The position numbers and the translations under genes were made by a program. Below the pieces are notes generated by a model. It made no database searches. It was not told where the DNA came from and saw nothing but the letters and a program-made list of their open reading frames with translations. Source: Emticicia sp051209875 (GTDB lineage Bacteria; Bacteroidota; Bacteroidia; Cytophagales; Spirosomataceae). From it: DNA of 64,000 nucleotides. Below are positions 33,825 to 42,858 of this stretch, piece by piece. Position 1 is the stretch's first letter. Each line of letters opens with the position of its first letter. The stretch is taken from NCBI RefSeq assembly GCF_051209875.1, contig NZ_JBNTQY010000004.1, positions 1 to 64,000 of the forward strand, read 5' to 3'.

Positions 33825-34442
33825 ATGGAAAATTTGTTCATTTTGCTCGGTGCTGCAGCTATTGGCTTTTCACATTCATTTGAAGCTGACCACTTGGTGG
33901 CCGTAAGCAACATTGTAACTCGTAGAACCAATACGATTTCTGCCATAAAAGATGGTGTTTTTTGGGGTTTAGGACATACTTCAACGATTTTATTGGTGGC
34001 TATCATTTATATGATTGGCAAATTTATCTTGCAAGAAAATAATTTTCATTACTTTGAAGCAAGCGTTGGTTTAATGTTGATGGTTTTGGGCGTTATAAGA
34101 TTTTATAAAATTTTTCAAGATCGGTCTCATGGTCATTCACATATTTCAGAACCAACATTTGGTTTGGCTTATGGGGTAGGTTTAGTTCATGGTTTGGCTG
34201 GAAGCGGAGGTTTATTGATTTCTGTTTTGACACAAATTAAAGATAATGTCATGGCGATATTTTACATACTAATCTTTGGTATTGGGTCAATAGTTGGGAT
34301 GATGATTGCAGCAGGGGCTTTTAGTTTACCATTTTCAACAAAAATCATCAATAATAAATGGCTTTCTACTATATTAAGTACTGTTTCCGCATTTCTTTGT
34401 GTTGGATTGGGGGCGATGATTTTCTATAAAAATATTATTTAG
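33825..34442 (+). CDS. Nickel/cobalt permease-like membrane protein
   Basis: 205 residues with about six hydrophobic segments. In the first segment HSFEADHLVAVSN contains the HX4DH metal-recognition motif of NiCoT nickel/cobalt transporters, and a second acidic/His-rich segment RSHGHSHISEPTFGLAYGVGLVHGLAGSGG follows. It is shorter than HoxN and resembles the UreH/HupE-like permeases found in urease and hydrogenase loci. Its place nine bases after the NHL gene in the hydrogenase operon points to nickel supply for HypA/HypB. Confidence 0.85.
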   Translation: MENLFILLGAAAIGFSHSFEADHLVAVSNIVTRRTNTISAIKDGVFWGLGHTSTILLVAIIYMIGKFILQENNFHYFEASVGLMLMVLGVIRFYKIFQDRSHGHSHISEPTFGLAYGVGLVHGLAGSGGLLISVLTQIKDNVMAIFYILIFGIGSIVGMMIAAGAFSLPFSTKIINNKWLSTILSTVSAFLCVGLGAMIFYKNII

Positions 34443-34444
34443 AC

Positions 34445-34690
34445 ATGGAAAAGCAAGCAAATTATGACGAATCTGATTTTGTAGAATATGCCCTCAAGCA
34501 AATGGATATTAAAATCTTGAAACGTGATGGTAAATTTTTTGAATTAGAAAGAGGTTTTTCAGTTGAAGTTGAAACAACTGACTTATATCGTTTGTCTGCG
34601 GAAGGTTGGGTAATCTCACCTTTTGAAGATATTGGAAAACTATGCGAGTTTATCAAAAAAAATCTTGAAATACCATTACACAATGAATAG
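34445..34690 (+). CDS. Small unknown protein after the nickel permease
   Basis: 81 residues, acidic, soluble. It begins two bases after the permease stop and overlaps the next gene by 8 bases, so it is part of the operon. Visible features are ALKQMDIKILKRDGKFFELERG and AEGWVISPFEDIGKLCEFIKKNL, suggesting a small alpha/beta fold. I do not recognise the family. Its spacing argues it is real and expressed with the hydrogenase genes. Confidence 0.65.
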   Translation: MEKQANYDESDFVEYALKQMDIKILKRDGKFFELERGFSVEVETTDLYRLSAEGWVISPFEDIGKLCEFIKKNLEIPLHNE

Positions 34691-35234
34691 ATACGAGGCT
34701 TCAGTAATTGCTTTGGCGGAAAGCGAATCCAAAAAAGGTTATTATGTTCTAATTTTAGAAGAAATAAAGTCAAAAAAACGCATTCCGATTATTGTTGGAA
34801 ATCAAGAAGCACAGGCAATTGCGATTCATTTAGAACGGCTTCAACCTGCCCGCCCCCTTACGCATGATTTATTCAAAAATGTCATTATAAAACTTAATGC
34901 CTCAATTAAAGAGGTTGTAATTCATAGCCTCGAAAATGACATTTTTCATTCAATAATTATCCTTCATACAATAGATAAAAATATTCTTGAGATTGATGCT
35001 CGTGCATCAGATGCGATTGCCTTGGCCATTCGTTTTTCTTGCCCAATTTATGTAAGCGAACCTGTTTTAGAAAGTGCAGGTTATGAAATAGATGAAAAAG
35101 GCATTGAGAAAAAAGGCTCGTATGCTGAATATACATTAGAAGAATTGGAGGAATTATTAGATAAAATTCTTAAAAAAGAAGACTATGAAAGTGCTGCACG
35201 TGTACGTGATGCAATAAAAAGGAGAACTTCTTGA
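34683..35234 (+). CDS. Bifunctional-nuclease-domain (DUF151) protein with C-terminal UVR motif
   Basis: 183 residues from the ATG at 34683, chosen because the domain begins right there; an upstream in-frame ATG would lie deep in the previous gene. Residues 1-130 are the BFN/DUF151 domain (YYVLILEEIKSKKRIPIIVGNQEAQAIAIHLE in two parts, DARASDAIALAIRFSCPIYV). Residues about 145-180 form a UvrB/C-type UVR hairpin (ELLDKILKKEDYESAARVRDAI). Such proteins are common single-copy chromosomal genes in Bacteroidota, so finding one at the end of a hydrogenase operon is unusual. Function here is unknown. Confidence 0.85.
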   Translation: MNRYEASVIALAESESKKGYYVLILEEIKSKKRIPIIVGNQEAQAIAIHLERLQPARPLTHDLFKNVIIKLNASIKEVVIHSLENDIFHSIIILHTIDKNILEIDARASDAIALAIRFSCPIYVSEPVLESAGYEIDEKGIEKKGSYAEYTLEELEELLDKILKKEDYESAARVRDAIKRRTS

Positions 35235-35822
35235 AAAGCGTATTGAGATTCTCAATCTCCCCCCCCCTACCCTTTTTAAAATTTACAATAATTAATTGTA
35301 GTTAGTGTTTCATTTATGGAATCTAATGGTTGTTTTTTGATTTAGATTAAAGCTAAAGTGAGTATAAACAAACGTCCGTTTGATTATACTTATGTTGCTT
35401 TGAACATAATTATAAATAATCCTCTGATTTTTGTATCTGCAATTAGTAAAAAGTATATTATTCTTGTATATAAATCTAAGTATAATTATTTTTTGTTTTA
35501 TATGATTAACCATATACAAAATGACTTCAAATGAAAAGTTTTAAAGCGAAGAAATACAGAACCCATCACTAACAAGACCAAGAGACAGAAAAATAATTTT
35601 CATTAAATATCTGTACTTATTTTGATACTACCCAAGGTGTTGAGATATACGAATATTCACTATTTTACTATTATTGTATTTTCCCAAGATTATACTTTAA
35701 TTCGATTGATCTAATCGTTATTGATCTTACGCTCCAATTATTTTAAAACAATTCCAAATCTATTCAATAAATAAAAGAAAATATCTACTAAAAACATTTC
35801 TGATACATTGGTTAAAAATATT

Positions 35823-35839
35823 AGTGTCAAAATGACACT
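35823..35839. promoter_or_regulatory. Palindrome of the araB/susC operator type (AGTGTCAAAATGACACT)
   Basis: Seven-base perfect arms (AGTGTCA/TGACACT) around AAA; read with the araB and susC sites it fits GTGT-N7-ACAC. It is 540 bases from the xylanase start, so its target is uncertain. Confidence 0.4.
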
Positions 35840-36298
35840 TTTTATTTGGAATTCTAAATATTAAATGTAGCTTTGACTATCAAAAGTGTTTTCAAAAAAA
35901 ATATTTGTAAAATTATATTTACATAAAATAGTACTATTTAAAGATTTATGCTAAATAATAAATAATATTTCATTTTCAAATGAGCCTATTTTTAACAAAA
36001 ATTTTTTTCAAAAAATATTCAATTTGTAAAGTTTGATAGCCGTTCTATTCAAAACTATAGAACATTTTTTTTTAAAGCTTGGAGTAAATCTTTGCAAAAC
36101 AGAAGACCAGCTAAACGTTAATAGAACAAACGTAAAACTCAGATATTGAATTATTAAAAGATAATTCAATGAACATAAAAGCACAGCTTTGGTAGTTAAA
36201 ATTGAGATTAAGATTAGGTAGGACGTATTAATTTGTCTAAGAATTATATAGTAAAAAATATATATTTTGGTTCATTTTAATATGTTTTGATTTACACC

Positions 36299-36331
36299 AA
36301 TCTAACGTCTATGTTTCATGGACGTTAGATT
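36299..36331. repeat. Inverted repeat upstream of the xylanase gene
   Basis: AATCTAACGTC (36299-36309) and GACGTTAGATT (36321-36331) are perfect 11-bp arms around an 11-base loop. It lies 47 bases before the start codon, so it is either an operator or a leader hairpin of the xylanase mRNA. Confidence 0.6.
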
Positions 36332-36377
36332 ACATTGTCATTTATCACCACATTTTATTATATATTAAAGATTAGTA

Positions 36378-37478
36378 ATGATGAAAAAAAACTTATTTAT
36401 CGCCCTCATTTTTGTGCTTTTTATTTGCTCAAATTTCATAACAAAAAATAAAGCTAATACTTCGCTCAAAGATGCTTTTAAGAAGGATTTTTTGATAGGA
36501 ACAGCCCTTAATAATTTTCAAATAGAAGAAAAAGACCCAACTGTAAACAGTCTAATCAAACAGCAGTTCAATGCAGCTACTCCTGAAAATATCATGAAAT
36601 CAGCATTAATTCATCCTAAGTGGGATACTTATGATTTCAAAATGGCTGATAAAATGATTGAGTATGGCAAGAAAAATAATATTAAAATTAATGGACATAC
36701 TTTGATATGGCATAGCCAATTACCAAACTTTATCAGAAGCATCAAGAGTAGCGACTCTATTCGCACATTCTTTACTGAACATATCAAAACAGTAGCAGGA
36801 CGCTACAAAGGCAAGGTATTTTCTTGGGATGTAGTAAACGAAGCCCTTAATGAGGATGGCACACTCAGAAACTCAGTCTTTTTGAAGCATTTGGGTGAAG
36901 GATACATTACTGAAGCTTTTAAATTGGCTCAAGAAGCATCTCCAAAAACTGAACTTTACTACAACGACTACAACAATGAGCAACCCGCCAAAAGAGCAGG
37001 ATGTATCAGAATAATCAAAAAAATTCAGGAATCTGGCGTTAGAATTGATGGTGTAGGTATTCAGGGACATTGGCACCTTGGAAAAATACCTTTGAAAGAC
37101 ATTGAAGAAAGTATTCTCGAATATTCTGCTTTGGGTATGAAAGTGATGTTTACGGAGTTAGATATTGAAGTTTTACAAAGGAATTTTCAAGGAGCCGACG
37201 TTAGTCAAAGAATGGCGAATAATCCAGAATTGAATCCATATACTAATGGATTGCCCGAAAATGTACAAAATCAGTTGGCTGATGACTACGAGTCACTGTT
37301 TAAATTGTTCTTAAAACACAAAGATAAAATTTCGAGAATAACATTCTGGGGTGTAAATGATGGCGATAGCTGGTTAAATAACTGGCCTGTTAGAGGACGC
37401 ACCAATTATCCATTATTATTTGATAGAAATAACCAACCTAAACCAGCATTTTATAAAGTTGTCGGTTTAAAAAAATAA
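36378..37478 (+). CDS. GH10 endo-1,4-beta-xylanase
   Basis: 366 residues with an N-terminal export segment. The GH10 barrel is complete: NFQIEEKDPT, TPENIMKSALIHPKWDTYDF, GHTLIWHSQLPNF, the acid/base Glu in FSWDVVNEALNEDG, VGIQGHWHLGKIP and the nucleophile Glu in VMFTELDIEVL, ending with FWGVNDGDSWLNNWPV. It cuts the beta-1,4-xylan main chain. This makes (arabino)xylan the most likely substrate of the neighbouring polysaccharide locus. A short secreted protein follows 40 bases downstream. Confidence 0.95.
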   Translation: MMKKNLFIALIFVLFICSNFITKNKANTSLKDAFKKDFLIGTALNNFQIEEKDPTVNSLIKQQFNAATPENIMKSALIHPKWDTYDFKMADKMIEYGKKNNIKINGHTLIWHSQLPNFIRSIKSSDSIRTFFTEHIKTVAGRYKGKVFSWDVVNEALNEDGTLRNSVFLKHLGEGYITEAFKLAQEASPKTELYYNDYNNEQPAKRAGCIRIIKKIQESGVRIDGVGIQGHWHLGKIPLKDIEESILEYSALGMKVMFTELDIEVLQRNFQGADVSQRMANNPELNPYTNGLPENVQNQLADDYESLFKLFLKHKDKISRITFWGVNDGDSWLNNWPVRGRTNYPLLFDRNNQPKPAFYKVVGLKK

Positions 37479-37518
37479 ATTACTCTTTAATTTTATTTAA
37501 CCAAAAAATCTAAAAACT

Positions 37519-37857
37519 ATGAAAAAACTATTGGTATTCTTATGCTTCATTTGCAGTGTTGGAGCATTTGCCCAGACAAATCCCATTGATGGAAACTGGA
37601 AAGGTACACGTGAAACACCCAATGGCACATTTGAGATAAATTACACATTCAAGGTTGAAGGAGATAAACTCACAGGCACTTGGAAAACGCAATTTGGGGA
37701 GACAAAAATCGAAAATGGTAAAGTTGATGGTAAAAAATTCTCATACAGCATTTCGTTTAATGATATGACAATCAATAGTACTGGCGAACTTATCAATGAA
37801 AACGAAATCATTACAAAAAATGAAAGAGGAGAGATGAAATTGACTCGAGTTAAATAA
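37519..37857 (+). CDS. Small secreted lipocalin-like protein of unknown function
   Basis: 112 residues with a clear signal peptide (MKKLLVFLCFICSVGAFAQ). The mature part, NPIDGNWKGTRETPNGTFEI, YTFKVEGDKLTGTWKTQFGET, KFSYSISFNDMTI and an ENEIITKNERG block, is a repeated beta-strand pattern of the kind found in small secreted beta-barrel proteins of Bacteroidota. No catalytic residues are evident. It follows the xylanase gene closely. A truncated copy lies at 3246-3422 behind the other GH43 gene, so this protein travels with GH43 modules. Confidence 0.75.
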   Translation: MKKLLVFLCFICSVGAFAQTNPIDGNWKGTRETPNGTFEINYTFKVEGDKLTGTWKTQFGETKIENGKVDGKKFSYSISFNDMTINSTGELINENEIITKNERGEMKLTRVK

Positions 37858-37882
37858 ACGTAGTTTTATTGTTTTATAGTAT

Positions 37883-37922
37883 AAAGCCCTCAAATATAGC
37901 AAATTGCACATTTGAGGGCTTT
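37883..37922. terminator. Bidirectional terminator between convergent genes
   Basis: AAAGCCCTCAAAT (37883-37895) and ATTTGAGGGCTTT (37910-37922) form a perfect 13-bp stem. It stands between the xylanase unit (+) and the end of the long minus-strand locus, with A/T flanks suited to stopping transcription from either side. Confidence 0.82.
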
Positions 37923-38007
37923 GTTTATAATTCAATCATGATTGAAAGTGTAAATTATTTAGTTTACACTGAGAGCCTTTACCATAGAATATGATGTTTT
38001 TAGTTTT

Positions 38008-39456
38008 TCAGTGTGTTTTAAAATTCCACTTAGAATTATCACTATTCATATCAAATTTGCCAAGAGTTGGTGTGCTATCACCAGAAGAAATCAATGCTAA
38101 TTTTTCGTTTGTACCAGGTACTAACTTTGGCATAATTCTGAAAGTGCCATCAGTCAATTGTTCAATTCTCCATAATTGTTCAGGTGCACCTGTAAATACT
38201 GGAACGGTTTTTACTTCCGCTTCAACAGTTGCTGCTAATGCTCTCTCCGTACCTGCAATTACTATTTTATAATAAGGGCCGCCAGGGTACCCACCCCCAT
38301 CTGGTACGGCAGAAACTGTCCATTTTTGGTGCGGACGGGACATATAATCTCCAATTCTGACATTTACATCTCCTGTAGGCCAAGTACTGATTACATCTTT
38401 TAATTCTTGCGAAGCCACCGGTTTTATTGGTTCATTAGGGTCTCGTGGGCCTCTAAACCCTCCAGGCATACGCACAAAATCTACTATTAGTTCCAGTGCA
38501 TAACCTCTCCTTTCAGAAGCTATTTCGTACGTTCCTTCTTTGAAATTATCCCCAGCTACAGGCCACCCATTTTTCCATAATAAAGGACGTATGCCTAAGA
38601 CACTGCGTCCACTTTGGTCTAAATCAGCTTCATAATGACAGGACATTTTCTGTACACCTTCTTCCAAATCTAAAAGACCGAAATGCCCTGGGCCATTTAC
38701 TCTTCCACTTGCACCAATCACCATCTTTCCACCACCTTTGAGCATATCTCTGCCCATATTGTCAACGTAAGGCCCTATTACTTTTCTCGAACGCCCCACT
38801 ACTATATTATAGGTAGAGTTTGCACCGTCGCAACAAGTGCCATGCGTACCAAGTAAATAATACCAACCATCACGATACATCAAAGCGGTAGCTTCACAAT
38901 CAATAGCAATATTTATAGCTTTATTTCCTTCTACTCTTTTGCCAGTTTTTGGGTCGAGTTCAACCAGTCGAATAAAGCCAAAATAAGTACCATAAGATAA
39001 CCATAGTCTTCCATCAGTTGGGTCAAGTAAAAGGCCTGGATCAATGGCATCACAATCTTCAGTACCATCTGATGAGGCAACTATGATGGCTTCTGTATAT
39101 TTAAAATCAGGCGATTTTGGGTCAAGCGTTTTATTCCACATCGTCAGTATTCGTCCGTTGTGACCACCACCAAGTCCACCACCCGTAGCTCCGTAAGCAA
39201 TTAAGTATCTATCTCCGATTTTTAGCATATCTGGAGCAGCTCCTCCCCCAGGTCTTTCTCCACCGCTATTCCATGTCCAACCATCTTCAGAAATTAGACC
39301 GCCACCACGTGTTCCAAATGTGTAGTATTTACCATCACACATCATGATAGTTGAAGGGTCATGAATAAATGGTTTACCAATTTGTGCTGTGATTTTTTCT
39401 GTTAAAAATATTGATAAAAGGACTATAACGCCCAAAATATTGATTCTTGATTTCAT
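38008..39456 (-). CDS. GH43-family glycosidase, secreted, second copy
   Basis: 482 residues from the ATG at 39456, chosen because it gives a standard signal peptide (MKSRINILGVIVLLSIFL...AQ); a start at 39495 adds 13 residues in front. The catalytic acids are visible in IHDPS, AIDPG and CEATALMYRDGWYYLL, and the C-terminal lectin-like domain is present. It is highly similar along its whole length to the protein at 1815-3245. It is the last gene of the minus-strand polysaccharide locus and follows its beta-sandwich partner gene. It acts on arabinosyl or xylosyl linkages; the exact one is not decidable here. Confidence 0.85.
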   Translation of the reverse strand: MKSRINILGVIVLLSIFLTEKITAQIGKPFIHDPSTIMMCDGKYYTFGTRGGGLISEDGWTWNSGGERPGGGAAPDMLKIGDRYLIAYGATGGGLGGGHNGRILTMWNKTLDPKSPDFKYTEAIIVASSDGTEDCDAIDPGLLLDPTDGRLWLSYGTYFGFIRLVELDPKTGKRVEGNKAINIAIDCEATALMYRDGWYYLLGTHGTCCDGANSTYNIVVGRSRKVIGPYVDNMGRDMLKGGGKMVIGASGRVNGPGHFGLLDLEEGVQKMSCHYEADLDQSGRSVLGIRPLLWKNGWPVAGDNFKEGTYEIASERRGYALELIVDFVRMPGGFRGPRDPNEPIKPVASQELKDVISTWPTGDVNVRIGDYMSRPHQKWTVSAVPDGGGYPGGPYYKIVIAGTERALAATVEAEVKTVPVFTGAPEQLWRIEQLTDGTFRIMPKLVPGTNEKLALISSGDSTPTLGKFDMNSDNSKWNFKTH

Positions 39457-39507
39457 TTTCCAGTTGATAAAAAAATTGAGAATGTTTTTTAACATGAATT
39501 TTTAAAT

Positions 39508-40242
39508 TCATTCATAACTTATCGTGATATTTTTGATTGGCTCTCCTTTTTCATCAAGGAAACGAACACAAAAATCACTCATTCCTGGTCCGTTGATTAC
39601 TGCACCACGAATAATGTTTTTCCCTTTATTGAGTGTAAGACGGTTCGATACACAATCATCCATAACCATCCGTCTATCGCCCGAAAGCAGCACAGCCTCT
39701 TTGCCATTTAGCCACCACATAGATGCTGAATTTGAGCCAACGGCCATTCTTACATTTTTCATTTCTTCTGTAGTGTTGACCACAGTTACTGCCCAAAAAA
39801 GTACACCGTAAACTGGTTTTCTTAACCCATAAGCTAAACGAAAGAGTTTGGTATTAAAAGCTGTACTTTCAAGTGCGTGCCAAGTCAACTCTTGTTCTCC
39901 AACCTTCACTTTTTCGCCATTTTTAGGAATAACAGTAAATTGATTTGGAAAATATTCGGTAGCGAAAGTACTTCTCAAATAACTATCTGTGAAGACAGTA
40001 TTGCTTCGATTAGGTTTGTTAATTGGCTCTAAAAGTAGCCAACGTTGGAGAAATCCATCAGCATCTGGAATTTTAACTTTATTTGTTGCGGCTGTAAAAT
40101 ATGGAGCAATGGTACGGGTCGTATCAATTTGAGTGGTATTGTTGGACTTGTTTGTTGATTGAACCGAACAACTTTGTATTCCAATACCCACAAGGATAAC
40201 GATGCCCACCACCAAAGGTAGGGGTTTGAAACAGAAGCTCAT
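39508..40242 (-). CDS. Lipoprotein with beta-sandwich domain, paralogue of the gene at 1036
   Basis: 244 residues with a lipobox-like N-terminus (VGIGIQSC), so probably membrane-anchored, while the copy at 1036 has a signal peptide without this Cys. RWLLLEPINKPNRSNTVFTD, WWLNGKEAVLLSGDRRMV and NKGKNIIRGAVINGPG correspond to the same motifs in the paralogue. It directly precedes the GH43 gene, as in the left copy. Function unknown; carbohydrate binding is a reasonable guess from the fold pattern. Confidence 0.7.
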   Translation of the reverse strand: MSFCFKPLPLVVGIVILVGIGIQSCSVQSTNKSNNTTQIDTTRTIAPYFTAATNKVKIPDADGFLQRWLLLEPINKPNRSNTVFTDSYLRSTFATEYFPNQFTVIPKNGEKVKVGEQELTWHALESTAFNTKLFRLAYGLRKPVYGVLFWAVTVVNTTEEMKNVRMAVGSNSASMWWLNGKEAVLLSGDRRMVMDDCVSNRLTLNKGKNIIRGAVINGPGMSDFCVRFLDEKGEPIKNITISYE

Positions 40243-40417
40243 AGAAAAGTAATTAATGTTGAATAATGATGAAAAATTGGTTTTGTATTTGAATTTTTAC
40301 TTTTTGTGTTTCGAAAGGATGTATGTGGGCAATGCTAAAATTTATAGTTTTAAGAAAATGATATTCGACATACAGATATAATATTTAGTTGCTGCATTCA
40401 GATAATCATGTAGAATT

Positions 40418-41581
40418 CTATTTCACTGAAAATTTATAAATTGTGGTAGTTTGATAAGTTTCTCCTGGTTTTAAAACCGTGCTTGGAAAATTTGGTTTAT
40501 TTGGAGAATCTGGATAGTGTTGCGTTTCTAAGCAAAAACCAGAACGAAATTTCGCAGGAATACCCCCTTTGGTGATTGCGGAGCCATCTAAAAAATTTCC
40601 TGAATAGAACTGAATTGCAGGTTCGGTTGTGAAAACCTCCATTTTTCGACCAGTTGTGGCTTCGTAAACTAAAGCTACTTTTTTCAGTTTATTACTTGAG
40701 TCAGTGAATACCCAACAATGGTCGTAGCCTTTTCCATATTTAATTTGAAGATCATTGGCATCATTGATTCTTTCTCCAATTTTATGAGCAGTCAAAAAAT
40801 CAAAAGGAGTACCCGTCACAGCGGTAAGTTCACCTGTTGGAATCAATGTTCTATCGACAGGTACTAATTTGTCGGCCAAAATAGTTACTTCATGATCGAG
40901 AATCTCCTTGTTTACGTTGGCAGTAAGGTTGAAATATGTATGATTTGTAAGGTTCACAACAGTAGTCTTATCAGTCGTTGCCTTATAATTAATCTGTAAT
41001 GAATTATCCTTTTTAAGGGTGTAAATAACTTCAATATTTAAGTTTCCAGGATAACCTTCTTCCCCATCAACAGATGTATAATTCAATTTCAATTGAGGTT
41101 CTTCGCCATTGAGTGGAGTAGCTTTCCAAAGAACTTTATCGAACCCTTTTTTACCACCGTGTAAGGCGTTTGGACCATTATTCTTCGCTAAAGTATATTC
41201 TTTGCCCTCAAGCGTAAATTTGCCTTTAGCAATGCGGTTGCCAAATCTCCCTATCAAAGCTCCAAAAAACGGAACACCTTTTAGGTAATCATTAAGGGTT
41301 TCGCAACCAAGCGTAATGTTTTCATATTTTCCATTTTTATCAGGTGCTGTTAGGCTTGTAATAATCCCGCCATAGTTGGTAATCTGAGCTTCCATTCCTC
41401 TTGAATTACGAAGTGTGAAAAGCTCAGCTTTAGTACCATCTGGTAAAATTCCGAATTCTTTTTTATCTATCTTTACCACTTTTTCGGAGCTATTTTTTTT
41501 TATTTTAACGGGTGTTTGTGCAAGCCCAATCTGGAATAGTCCAAGACAAAGAAGGGTTATACAGCGTGTTTTTAATGTCAT
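40418..41581 (-). CDS. galM: Aldose 1-epimerase (mutarotase), secreted
   Basis: 387 residues with a signal peptide (MTLKTRCITLLCLGLFQIGLAQ). Mutarotase motifs: ITNYGGIITSLTAPDKNGKYENI, GRFGNRIAKGKFTLEGKEY, NGPNALHGGKKGFDK, VVNLTNHTYFNL (catalytic His), YDHCWVF, and SGFCLETQHYPDSPN with the catalytic Glu. It interconverts alpha and beta anomers of released sugars such as arabinose or xylose in the periplasm before uptake. It lies between the esterase cluster and the GH43 module in the same direction. Confidence 0.92.
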   Translation of the reverse strand: MTLKTRCITLLCLGLFQIGLAQTPVKIKKNSSEKVVKIDKKEFGILPDGTKAELFTLRNSRGMEAQITNYGGIITSLTAPDKNGKYENITLGCETLNDYLKGVPFFGALIGRFGNRIAKGKFTLEGKEYTLAKNNGPNALHGGKKGFDKVLWKATPLNGEEPQLKLNYTSVDGEEGYPGNLNIEVIYTLKKDNSLQINYKATTDKTTVVNLTNHTYFNLTANVNKEILDHEVTILADKLVPVDRTLIPTGELTAVTGTPFDFLTAHKIGERINDANDLQIKYGKGYDHCWVFTDSSNKLKKVALVYEATTGRKMEVFTTEPAIQFYSGNFLDGSAITKGGIPAKFRSGFCLETQHYPDSPNKPNFPSTVLKPGETYQTTTIYKFSVK

Positions 41582-41722
41582 AGTTTTTAGAATATTTTGC
41601 CTAAAACTGATATTAAATAAATATGGAGAAATATTAAAAATAGTTTTAGAGTAATTGTTAAGGTGAATTATTAATAATTTTTACTCTGACCAACCCTTAG
41701 TTTTGACCAGAGTAAAAGAGAT

Positions 41723-42838
41723 TTATTTAAAAAGCAATGGAGCCATTTGATACAAACTACGTCTCCAAGTTTGGAATTCGTGTGCAGTGCCTTCTGAAAC
41801 AAAACTTACAGCATTGAAACCAGCAGCCTTTAATTCTTCACCTGCTTTTTTAACTCCTTCTGGACGTTCTTTGCTTCCACAGCTTATAAAAATCAATTTT
41901 GGTTGTGGCTTGTCTTTAAAATCAGCAGCCGCATATACCCCACCACTCAATAATCCGTAGTATCCAAACACATCTGGTTTATTTAATGTAATCGTTTTCG
42001 TTTCCATTCCACCCATTGAAAGTCCAGCCATCGCACGTTGCTCTTTCTTAGCAATTGTTCTGAAATTAGCATCTACATAAGGAACCAATTCTTCTGTCAA
42101 TACTGTTTGGAATGGCTCAATTTTAAATTCTCTCAATTTCCCAAATTTTACTTCATTTGTCATTCCATACGTATTTACTATGATAAATGGCTTGATTTTT
42201 CCTTCAGCAATCAAGTTATCCATTATCAAATTGGCTCTTCCTTGATTCATCCATGCTGTTTCGTCTTCGCCCCAACCGTGTTGAAGATACAATACCGGAT
42301 ATTTACCCTTTCCTTTTTCATAGCCTGGTGGCGTATAAACAAATGCCCTGCGTGAAGTGTTGGTGCTTGGTGATGGAAATAATATTTGTTGTACATTTCC
42401 GTGTGGGACATTTTTAAGAGCATAAAAATCTTGGTCTTTCGCTGGGATTTCAATACCACTTTCCCAACGAATTGAACCATAATAGTTTAGTGTGCCAGGG
42501 TCATTGAATTTCCCCCCATCAATTCTGACATTATAATAGTGAAATCCTTCGTCCATTGGCCCTTCAGTAGTTCCCATCCATGAGCCATCTTCAGCTTTGG
42601 TGAGTTTTGTGCCACCACGACCGCCAAGTCCTAAACTTACACGAACACTATCAGCAGCAGGAGCTATAATTTTAAAACGGGCATAACCTTGTGAGTTTAC
42701 CATTGGGTATTCTTGTTGTGGTTGATTCAGTGCCGAAGGTTTAAAATCTTCGATAATAGCCGGCTGTTGGGCTTGAGCAATGCCAAACCAAATCAAAAAA
42801 ACAGCAAGTAATGAATTTCGATAGAATGTATTTTTCAT
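41723..42838 (-). CDS. CE1-type esterase with N-terminal E-set domain (1 of 4 in tandem)
   Basis: 371 residues with signal peptide (MKNTFYRNSLLAVFLIWFGIAQA). Residues about 30-130 are an E-set/CBM48-like domain. The alpha/beta-hydrolase domain shows YTPPGYEKGKGKYPVLYLQHGWGEDE, nucleophile GLSMGG and a C-terminal TAHEFQTWR instead of the GGHTW motif of its neighbours. It is closest to the truncated enzyme at 1-702 in carrying GLSMGG. It probably cleaves feruloyl or acetyl esters on xylan side chains. Confidence 0.85.
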   Translation of the reverse strand: MKNTFYRNSLLAVFLIWFGIAQAQQPAIIEDFKPSALNQPQQEYPMVNSQGYARFKIIAPAADSVRVSLGLGGRGGTKLTKAEDGSWMGTTEGPMDEGFHYYNVRIDGGKFNDPGTLNYYGSIRWESGIEIPAKDQDFYALKNVPHGNVQQILFPSPSTNTSRRAFVYTPPGYEKGKGKYPVLYLQHGWGEDETAWMNQGRANLIMDNLIAEGKIKPFIIVNTYGMTNEVKFGKLREFKIEPFQTVLTEELVPYVDANFRTIAKKEQRAMAGLSMGGMETKTITLNKPDVFGYYGLLSGGVYAAADFKDKPQPKLIFISCGSKERPEGVKKAGEELKAAGFNAVSFVSEGTAHEFQTWRRSLYQMAPLLFK

Positions 42839-42858
42839 TTTATAGAGGGTTGAAATTG

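Larger units (their letters stand above)
35235..36377. other. 1.1-kb intergenic region, no gene recognised
   Basis: Very AT-rich. It starts with a run of nine C (35259-35267). I find no reading frame with family features and no tRNA or recognisable RNA. Structures of note are a GTGT-N7-ACAC palindrome at 35824, GTTCTAT...ATAGAAC near 36042-36063, and the inverted repeat at 36299, all on the xylanase side. The left half probably marks the boundary between the hydrogenase segment and the polysaccharide locus. Confidence 0.5.

Noticed and set aside
35235..36377. Possible non-coding RNA or prophage/insertion-sequence remnant in the 1.1-kb gap
   Set aside because: No transposase-like frame, terminal repeats or target duplications could be seen, and AT-rich DNA folds by chance; there is not enough to support a call.
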